Made by a program: the position numbers and the translations under genes. From contig NW_022985370.1 of the NCBI RefSeq assembly GCF_010093625.1, forward strand, positions 705,232 through 769,231: DNA of 64,000 nt. Reading direction: 5' to 3'. This document shows, piece by piece, positions 56,436-64,000 of this stretch (position 1 is its first letter; every line of letters begins with the position of its first letter). The notes under the pieces were generated by a model, which searched no databases, was not told the DNA's origin, and saw only the letters and a list, made by a program, of their open reading frames with translations. The DNA is from Macroventuria anomochaeta (taxonomy: Eukaryota > Ascomycota > Dothideomycetes > Pleosporales > Didymellaceae).

Positions 56436-57682
56436 ATGTCTGAGGATGCAGCCGTGGAGTCTGCGTCGGGCTTGCCCTCAGACACATTACCAGAGCTGGT
56501 AGGCTGAGGTATTCCCCGAGCTTCGAGAGCTCATTGCTAAGCACATGCGGAATGCAGATCCAAGATATCCTCGAGGACACACTGTCGAACATCGTCCTCC
56601 AGACGGCGCTATCATGCCACCGCTCTGAGAAGCTTCTTCGTATGCAGTCCGCTGCAACGCAAGCCGAGTCTATCGCCCTCGCAACCCTCGAGCCAGCCTC
56701 GCAGAAAGCCGGTGCGACCAGCCAGCCCGCAATTCCAGTCGCCGAAACGTCCGCTGCGAAGTACGAGAACGGCCGTGTCCTTCTCAAAGGCAATCCCCTC
56801 AAGACGACACCGGAGATTACATGTCCGCACTGCAAGCTGCCACGTTTGATGCACCCAATCATGGGCAAGGGTATGCAGAACCCAGATCTTACGAAGGAGT
56901 ACTGCATGTTGTATCCTTGGGTTCAGCGATCAGGCCACGATGTCTACGGCAACCCGTTCCCCACCGACATGGCTAAGTCCAAGAAAGAGCGGGAGCTCAT
57001 CAAACAGCAGCAAAAGAACGCCGACAAGGAGAGTGTCGGCACACCAGGCTCACAAGATACGGAGATGGCCGGCGACACCAAAGAGATCAAGCTCAACACT
57101 GGCGGCAAGCCCGCCTCATACATCCCGTGGCACACCTGCCCGAACTGCAAGCGTTCGTTGCTCATTACGCGCTTCGCACAACACTTGGAGAAATGCCTCG
57201 GCATTTCAGGGCGTCAATCAAGTCGGAATGCCATGGCCAAACTGGCAGGTCAGAACGGCACAGGTTCAGGTCTCGGCAATACACCGCTCGGCAGCCGCAT
57301 GGGCACGCCCAACCCAGGCTCACAAGGCGACTCTTTAGGTCTCAAAGCTAAGGGCAAGGGCATCAGTCCTGTGAAGAGACTTGTGCAGGGCGATGACGAC
57401 GCAGACGAGCTGGGAGACGACACACCCGAGCGCAAGAAGAAAAAGAAGAGTTCGTACATAAAGAAAGCGGACCGCGAAAAGGGTGGGAGTTCTGGGAGTT
57501 TAAAGGTCAAAATCAAGACAGGTAGACCTGAGACTGAACGCAAAGCTAGCGAAACAAGCGAACGAAGTGAGGGCAAACGGGAGAGGGAAGGCGACGAGGG
57601 TGAAGAGCCGCGGAAGAAGAAGATCAAGCTCAGTTTGGGAGGAAAAGAGAGGGCGAGTGCCAGTGTGGAACCTGGGGACTGA
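56436..57682 (+). CDS. SGF11: SAGA-associated factor SGF11 (long fungal form)
   Basis: Exon 1 (56436-56498, 21 codons: MSEDAAVESASGLPSDTLPEL) joins across a 59-nt intron (56499-56557, donor GTAGGC, branch GCTAAG, acceptor GCAG) to exon 2 (56558-57682), giving 395 aa. This gives the start of the Sgf11 helix (IQDILEDTLSNIVLQTAL). A four-residue metal site is likely at ~110-148 (CPHCKLPRLMHP). The Sgf11 zinc finger is at ~215-235 (CPNCKRSLLITRFAQHLEKC, then LGISGRQSSRNA). The tail is basic and Ser-rich with nuclear-localisation-like clusters (RKKKKKSSY, RKKKIK). Sgf11 anchors Ubp8 in the SAGA deubiquitinase module acting on H2B. It is much longer than the ~99-aa yeast protein, as often in filamentous fungi. 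The internal ATG at 56534 is not used in this model. Confidence 0.88.
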
Positions 57683-58097
57683 AAGGCTTCCGGGTGCAGG
57701 GTGTACAATACTTGGATGGAGGGCATCAACAGGCGTATTGACATTTCAAGGGTGGGGATACCATAACGGACAGGCGGTCGACAACGACCAGGGGCGTTTC
57801 AATCTATTCTGTTTCTTCAAAGGTCAACAAGCACCTTCCAAAGTGCAATGCAAAGGAATGAGAGGATGTATCAAGACTATCGAGAACTCAATTGATGGTG
57901 CACATCGAGCTGGAGACCAGTTGCATTCATGTTTCGACCTCGTGAAGGGTTTTCCACATCGAAACTCTGTGATGCTGTCACATCATCGAATACTGTTTGC
58001 ATCGAGAGTATAAGTAGAGAAGGCACTGCGCAAGGTTTATCGACAGTGTAAAAAGAACATTGGCACGCGATCAGAAGCGATCGCGAGCTCAAAAAGA
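57683..58097. other. Intergenic
   Basis: 415 nt between SGF11 and tRNA-Val. No supported gene. Confidence 0.5.
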
Positions 58098-58182
58098 TGA
58101 TTCGACCCAGACTTGAACTGGAGACCTTCAGTGATCCAACGGAATGTTAGACTGACGTGATAACCAACTACACCATCGAACC
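58098..58182 (-). tRNA. tRNA-Val(AAC) with 11-nt intron
   Basis: Reading on the minus strand from 58182: acceptor stem GGTTCGA pairs with TCGAATC, and the discriminator base is A. The D-arm contains GTGTAGTTGGTTATCAC. Anticodon stem TCAGT pairs with ACTGA; the loop gives anticodon AAC followed by A37 and an 11-nt intron (TTCCGTTGGAT) at the canonical position, then C38. T-stem TCCAG pairs with CTGGG around TTCAAGT. Length without the intron is 74 nt, as expected. A run of five T (58091-58095 in complement) just after the 3' end is a Pol III terminator. Confidence 0.95.
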
Positions 58183-58346
58183 TTTTCTTATTTTTATAAC
58201 TCTCTATATGACAATACTATATATGTACCATTTCTATTTTGCCCTGTGTACTAAGTAATGTTCGCTTCTGCCCCTCAATTTCGATTCCACCGCAGTCGGA
58301 ACCCTGGATCTATGAATCTCCAAGTCACACCCACAACAACCAGAAA

Positions 58347-58415
58347 GGTTCGATGCTGCGCTTGGTTAACACGTCAGTCTAGCATTCTGTTGGATCACTG
58401 AAGGTCTCCAGTCTA
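58347..58415 (+). pseudogene. Degenerate, inverted copy of tRNA-Val(AAC), truncated at the T-arm
   Basis: The plus strand from 58347 (GGTTCGATGCTGCGCTTGGT) matches the functional tRNA-Val of the minus strand, including the anticodon stem (TCAGT/ACTGA), most of the 11-nt intron (TTCTGTTGGAT) and the AAGGTCTCCAG variable/T-stem start. The anticodon has changed from AAC to AGC and several D-arm bases are mutated. After TCCAG the T-loop, 3' T-stem and acceptor are lost. Because the intron is retained it arose from DNA, not RNA. It is inverted relative to the functional gene, 165 nt away. Confidence 0.85.
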
Positions 58416-58435
58416 GGCGTGCCCTGCGGGCGGCC

Positions 58436-58450
58436 GCAGGCTTCGCCTGC
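58436..58450. repeat. Perfect short hairpin
   Basis: GCAGGC (58436-58441), loop TTC, GCCTGC (58445-58450), in a GC-rich patch right after the tRNA relic. Confidence 0.8.
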
Positions 58451-58689
58451 AAGCCACAGATCAATCATGAACTTCGAATGCTTCACCTCTTTTCTGCTTT
58501 CTGTCTTCATCGAACCTCACTCTGTCATTCTATACGTCAAGGCTTTGCGCGACGATGTACTTGTATGCCAGTAGACGGTACCTATGGTAGCTGAGGTCAA
58601 GGGCTGCTGCCTTGTCTTCCCTAGCAGATGCATTGCCACGCTCTATCGCTTGAGAACTCGACATATGCCAACGCTATCATCTGAATGCA

Positions 58690-59515
58690 ATGCCGGGCTT
58701 AGCTTTTCTACCGAATGAACTACTTCACGATGTCTTCGCGTAAATCTACGACCCCAGCTATGGCAACACCTCAGACAGCTATCGTGCCTTCACTGGACTA
58801 GCAAGATCATGCCGGGCACTCGATTCCATCTCTACACAGTACTTATACGCTCGCTATGAAGGTCCACTCGAGCAGCCTGTTGCTGGCTTTCTCCGTCGCT
58901 TGGCCCACAACGATGACCTCTGCCACGGTCTGAAGCACATCAACATCCTAGAAAGCACAGGAAACGTCCGACAAGGGCGAGTCAGTAGAGAACTCGTAGC
59001 CAGCATAGCTCAACTTCCAGAACCATACCACTCAGCATGGGTGGACGAGGCTCGCAGCAACCTCGCTCTACGCAATGAGATCGAGCTTGCAATCCTGCTC
59101 TTCCGTGCTACGAATCAAGAAAGCATAACCATGGAGAAAGGTACCGAACGAGCAGAACGACCTTTCGAAGACCTAACTAAACCACCGCTCTGGCTCCGGA
59201 CTCACGTGCATGCAGGTCCCCCATCGCGGTACCGCTCATATGCCCTACCACAACCTCCGCAGCCTAACCCTGGACCTGCAATACTGCAACCCCCCGTCCC
59301 TTACCCACATCTTCGCTCTCCCAGCGCTTCAGAGCTTCCACCTTCGGAACCTCCTCGATCACGCCTTCCTTGACTAGATCCGACAAGGCGGCGGCTTCGA
59401 AGATCTGAACACACACCCCATCCCTGCCCCTTGGCTCGTAGCTTCCACTCCACACTTCTCCATCACCTCGCTCGTGCAGGAGAACAAGGCTGCGTTTGCC
59501 TTAAACAATGAATAA
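58690..59515 (+). pseudogene. F-box/leucine-rich protein pseudogene
   Basis: From ATG 58690 the frame reads a clear F-box start (LAFLPNELLHDVFA) and is stopped by TAA at 58741-58743. It then continues in the same frame with SYRAFTGLARSCRAL and YEGPLEQPVAGFLRRLAHND. A frameshift near 59225-59245 leads into a leucine-rich stretch (NLRSLTLDLQYC, HIFALPALQSFHLRNLLDH). A TAG at about 59374 follows, then a tail ending with TAA at 59513-59515. The TAA and TAG could come from CAA and CAG by single C to T changes. A functional protein is not expected. Described only as broken. Confidence 0.8.
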
Positions 59516-60571
59516 GACGGAGACATCCGAAATCCGATTAGATTGAAGATTCGTTGGTGGCAGGTAGCGAGAAATTCGGCAGGATGCTCATGGTAGGCCT
59601 TGATGGTAGTTGTTACCTAGTTACCTAGTTGTGCGCCGCCTTGCATGACCTCCGGTCAGGCTATGGTAGGGGCCTGACGTAGCCGAGTAGCACTCAAGAA
59701 CGCTGTCAGTGGCCCTCGCATCCGTGAATGCGTACTCGGCATGCAGCTAGTAGATGGCGACCCGGTGAATTCTGCCTTTCGTGCTGCCCAAAACGCTGGC
59801 TTGAGGCTTTCAAGCATTTCAGTAATACCAAAAGCTTGGGACTATTACGGTGCATCTCACAACCTTCTCTAAAGCCTAAAATAAATCTGTGTCTTTGATG
59901 TTGCTTTGCAAGTCAGGTCGAAAGTGCAACCTGGAGGTAGTCAGACTTCTGGCACCACGGAGGGTACGAGGAGCCCAGTTTCTCTCCACCAAAACCCCAC
60001 CTCTTCCATATAGGGGCAGTCTCGTTTTGAAGCGGGAGCTGAGGGACCAAACGCTTCGGACTGATGTAACTTCGTATGCTGTGAGTGGAAGGTTCGGATT
60101 GAGATGGCGACGCGGTTCGACGTATGCGGATGGACGAGACTGGGAGAGGAGAAACGTTGAGGTTCTGCAATTATTGTTATGACCTTCAGATTGTGCCGAT
60201 TGTTAGCGCATTCACAATACTAGTCAAGTCATTGGGCTCGGGTAGGGGGTTTTAAGTAAGGCTGTCTTACCATTTTGTGCAGGACCCAAGAATAAAGAAG
60301 AAGCAGCCAGACACATGGCTCAGTTACAAAAAGCCCTCCCTTTTCTGGTAAGAGTATGTCTCGAGGCTGCATGGAAGCCACGAGGAACAGAACATGCATA
60401 TGTCTGCACGTGAGAAGGCACAGTGCCACTACGGCGACTCACCACAGAAGTATACACACATCCCAAGGAGGGTATGACATTGACGAATGTTTTGATCATG
60501 TCTATGTCGTACACTACGCTAATATGCTAACCTCATTACGTCCAGGCCGTAACTCATGTCTATACCGTCAT
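59516..60571. other. Intergenic between F-box pseudogene and SEC31
   Basis: 1056 nt without a supported gene. Confidence 0.5.
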
Positions 60572-63500
60572 CTACTGGGTGGACTTGCTGAACTGCAACA
60601 GCCTCTTGATACCAACCTACACCAATGTTAGTGATCATTCAATACCTTCTACACAAAATAACAACTTACGATCCAGTCGCTGCCCTCATCTGTCTTGTTT
60701 GTCATGATGTCCGAGAATATCACGCCAGCCTGATCATATTGCCGAGCCTGAATGTTGCTTGCCAACTCGTTCAGCTGCTGGACGGTATCCGGCTTGACAT
60801 CATTGTTGTTGAGGTGATCGAACAGGATGTTGAGACGCTTCTCGGTATCAATCACGTGTGCCTTGAATTTCTCAGGGGCTTTCGCCTTGACGCGCTGCAT
60901 GTCCGCATTCAAAATGTCGTAGATCGGTTGAGAGCCTGCGGGGATGTGCGATCGATCGCCACGAGCTGTTTGGGGTTAGCAAAAGAACAATGATGTGTCA
61001 TCGATTGCGACCTACGGTGCTTAGCTGCAGCGGGTGCAGCGGGTGCAGCGGCCGGTGGTGGCGCAGGACTGGAGCGAGAGTCAGGTCTTGGTGGTCCACC
61101 CTGGGGTAGTCCTCCAGATGGGGGAGCGGCACGAGGGGGTCCTTGAGGCGGACCTCTTGGTGGCGGCGGTGCTACTACTGCTGCTGGTGCTTGTTGAGCT
61201 GGCGAGGGAGCGTAAGGCGACGCTGCGGGTGTGAACTGGGTAGGTGGTGGTGCAATGTTTCGGGGCAGTGGCATGCCTCCGTATGCTGGGGCAGGGGAAG
61301 GCTGCGAACCCGGCGCCGGAGCATAGCGGTTCGATGCCGGTGCTGCCGAAGTTGGTGGAGCATACGGTGAAGCTCCACGCTGTACTGGAGGTTGCTGGGG
61401 AGGAGCAAAGCCAGTCGGTTGCACTGGGGCATAGGGGTTAGGCGCAGATGGGGAAGCACTCGACTGAGGCGGCGACATCACTCGCGGAGGTCCCTGAGGC
61501 GGCCCCTTAGGTGGAGGCGGAGGTGTTGGCCGTCCCTGCGGTGGACCTTGAGGTGTCGCGCCATATGCTGACTGCTGGTTAGGGAAAGGTGAGCCTACCG
61601 TGTTGAGAGGAGTTCCACGACGCGATGCTGGCTTGGGCGGACCGAAATCAGGGGTATCATTCCATGCAGGGATGTGACCACGGCTGACTGCAGGAACAGT
61701 GGACGTGGCGGGCATCCCGCCGAAGCCGCTGCGTGGAGGAGGTGGCAGCGAGGTTTGCTGAGTCTGACCATAGCCACCATATCCAGCTCCAGTCTGGGGA
61801 ACGGAAGGCTGCGGTTGGCCAAAAGCATTAGGCGTAGGTAGGTATGGGTTGTTTCGAGCTGGTGCCTGCGACTGTGCTTGAGCTTGAGCCTGGTGTCCAA
61901 GTGGATTGATGGGTGCGTAAGGTGAGGCTGCTGGTGCAGGTGTTGATAGCGGATTCGATGGCGCATACGGATTCTGTTGGGCTGGTGTTGGAGTAGGAAC
62001 AACGCGTGTAAGGCGATTACCAGTGGCGGGCTGCGATTGCCGTTGAGCAGACGCCTGTGGTGCAGCCTTCTGGGTTGCGCGCTTGACTCGGTCCTTCGCA
62101 ACCTCGGCGGCAGGGTACTTCGCGGGAAGCAGATCCAGGTACTTCTCTGCGATAGCGAGCTGTCCGTGCGAAGACGCGATGTCAGCGTACTCGACATACT
62201 TCGCGTATAGAGGCTCAAGCTTCCAATCGGCGTCCTTCTGCTGCTCAGCGTCCCTGAAGTTGGTCACCTTACGGAACACTGTGACCTTCTCAATGAAATC
62301 TTGCAGCGACCTGGCATGGATTGAGAAGCTGTTGTCCTCCTCGGACTTCTCTAGACCAGCAGCTTCGTTCTCCTTGAGCTCTTGCGTCCAGTTGACAACA
62401 ACCTTCTCGAGCTTGGAGCCAGCCAAGTAACAGAAGGATGCATCCTTGCGGTTAGATCCAGCTTCCTCTGAGATAGCCTCCTCCAGACGGTCACCCAGCG
62501 CCTCACAGAGATCGGGGAACTCTGACTGGTCCGCGAAAGTAGCAAGGGTAACCATGACTTCTTTCCAGTCCTTGAGATCGGCGTTGTATACAAGATCCCA
62601 GAGATTCTTGCCAACCACTGAAGCAAGCAGCCTGAGGTAGTTCGGTGCGTCGGACTGCCTCTTGAAGTACGCAGCTTGAGCCTTTGCGACACACTTCTCT
62701 CCGCCGCAAATAGCGACCATGAAAGCATCTGACAGACGGTTCTCCTTCAGACAAACATCAAGAGCGACGTCAAAGTTGCCGAGCATGAGAGCACGAGTGA
62801 TCTTCTTGTCAGCGTCAGACTCCTCGCCCGTGTAGACTTGGAAGGGGTTGTTCGTCTTTGCACCCTTCGAAGCAGCAAGGTCGGATAGAAAGTTGCCCTC
62901 GTCCGTACCAGACTGGTCGAAAAAGGAGGCACCGTCATCAGCGCCGTTCGATTCGAGCTCTTTCTTCTCCTCTGCTGGCTCCTCCTCCTGTGTATCGGCA
63001 AATCCGAGGTATTCGACAAGTTTGCTTCGGGGGTTCTCTGACATCAAAGTCTCGATGACCGTCCAGTCGGCCTTCTCCTCCTCGGTAGCTGCCTCAGCAA
63101 TCTTGTTCTCGCAGATGGCCGTGAGGTCACCCTGCTCCAACGCCTTGTCGAATTCCTGGCTGGCGTCACCAATCTGCGAATCTACAGCAAATGTAGAGAT
63201 GGTGATCTTTGACTTGGAGTCATGAACACCAAATCGTACCAGCTTTCCACCGAAACCGAAAGCCACACCGGCCCTCCTCTTCAGCCACTTAGGGGGCGTC
63301 TTGAGTGAGAAAGATGCGCCCTGGGGCTCGACGTGTGTCTGCGAAAAGAAATCCTCGCCCTCTGGCGCCTGAGCAGCTGCCTTGCTCTGCTCTGTTGCAG
63401 CTCCAGTGTTCTGCAGGGTCTGAATCGCAATCTTGCCGTCGAACGATGCAGTAGCGAGTAGGTTCGGGTTTGATGGGTTGAATCGTGTCTGGAACGTCCA

Positions 63501-64000
63501 GTTTGTTACGACTGGGAACTCGCCCAACTGTTCGCCGCTGTGCGGGTTCCATGCGATTGTTCGGTTGTCCTTGCCGCAGGACAGCAGGATATCGCTATCC
63601 TGTGTACACCACGACAGGGACAGTACACCCTGGTCGTGCGCTTGGAGAGTCTTCTCGGGCGCGTTCGTATTGCGGAGGTCCCAGACCAGAACGAGAGGAT
63701 TCTGGTCGGTAGGAATTGCTGTGACGAGCCTTGTGGGGACTTCGGGGTCCCATGACACAGCACTGACTGTTTTCCTGCCAAAGTGGTTCAATGTGAGCGT
63801 CTCCTTCTTCGCTCTGACATCCCAAACAGTAACAAAGCCTCCACTGCTTCCAGTCGCCAAAATGTGCGCAACCTTCTTGTTCCAGTCCAATGTGGTGTAT
63901 TCATCAGGGTTCGCTCCAGCCTTGCCTAAACGGAAGGTCTTCGATTGATCGTCGAGATCGTGGATGTAAAGCTCGCCCTTCGCGCCTGCAGAGGCAAGAA
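60572..64000 (-). CDS. SEC31: SEC31, COPII outer coat (C-terminal part; 5' end outside window)
   Basis: Partial gene, cut at the window edge at 64000. Exons seen: 61016-64000, 60670-60965 and 60572-60616 (3326 nt; frame closes exactly). Introns are 50 nt (60966-61015) and 53 nt (60617-60669). The visible part starts in the WD40 propeller (GSSGGFVTVWDVRAK, VLVWDLRN, DILLSCGKDNRTIAWN), then the ancestral coatomer element helices (ARSLQDFIEKVTVFRKVTN, CVKENRL-type LKENRLSDAFMVAICGGE) and a ~400-residue Pro/Gly/Gln-rich region (PPQGPPR repeats), which binds Sec23 in relatives. The C-terminal fragment includes PIYDILNADMQRVKAKAPEKF and GIKRLLQFSKSTQ. Sec31 pairs with Sec13 to form the COPII cage on ER exit sites. 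The very short last exon (15 codons including the stop) is easily missed. Confidence 0.95.

Overview
The window is nuclear DNA of a filamentous ascomycete (Pezizomycotina; a Dothideomycete-like fungus is my guess). The reasons are many short introns (46-67 nt) with GTRNGT-type donors and CTAAC-like branch points, a HET-domain relic, a p150-type dynactin subunit, a mitochondrial methylcitrate-cycle enzyme and families typical of filamentous ascomycetes. I see no bacterial, plasmid or phage signature and no CRISPR array.

Layout. 0-13.9 kb is gene-dense and mostly metabolic: 2-methylcitrate dehydratase (-), an AYR1-like SDR (-) divergent from a methyltransferase (+), a flavin-reductase-like protein (+), a secreted PEBP-like GPI-anchored protein (-), an MSC7-type aldehyde dehydrogenase (+) convergent with a type I glutamine synthetase-like protein (-), and a second SDR (+). 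13.9-15.9 kb is empty apart from an (AGAC)8 microsatellite. 15.9-25.5 kb carries a TDT/malate-transporter-type membrane protein, an intact fungal membrane protein with a decaying tandem paralogue behind it, and a peroxisomal ABCD half-transporter. 25.8-29.3 kb encodes the dynactin p150 homologue.

From about 29.9 to 46.4 kb the sequence is gene-poor and relic-rich: a truncated HET gene, an SDR pseudogene, a small ORF broken by one TGA and unassigned protein-like fragments. The only intact gene there is an FlbC-like C2H2 regulator at 35-36 kb. An F-box protein (46.7 kb) follows. From 48.8 kb to the end housekeeping genes dominate: a C2H2/REXO-fold protein that appears catalytically dead, SHB17-type phosphatase, the mRNA-export helicase SUB2 divergent from an Rpr2/Rpp21 RNase P-type subunit, SAGA subunit SGF11, tRNA-Val(AAC) with a degenerate inverted copy beside it, an F-box pseudogene, and the 3' part of COPII coat gene SEC31, cut by the window end.

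Gene structures were built by hand from splice signals and frame closure. Nearly all spliced models give an exact codon count. No large new multi-gene system is visible. The best leads are the apparently inactive exonuclease-fold zinc-finger protein, two introns that keep the frame open when retained, the tandem membrane-protein pair and the tRNA-Val inverted copy. Nonsense codons in the relics are mostly explainable as C:G to T:A changes.
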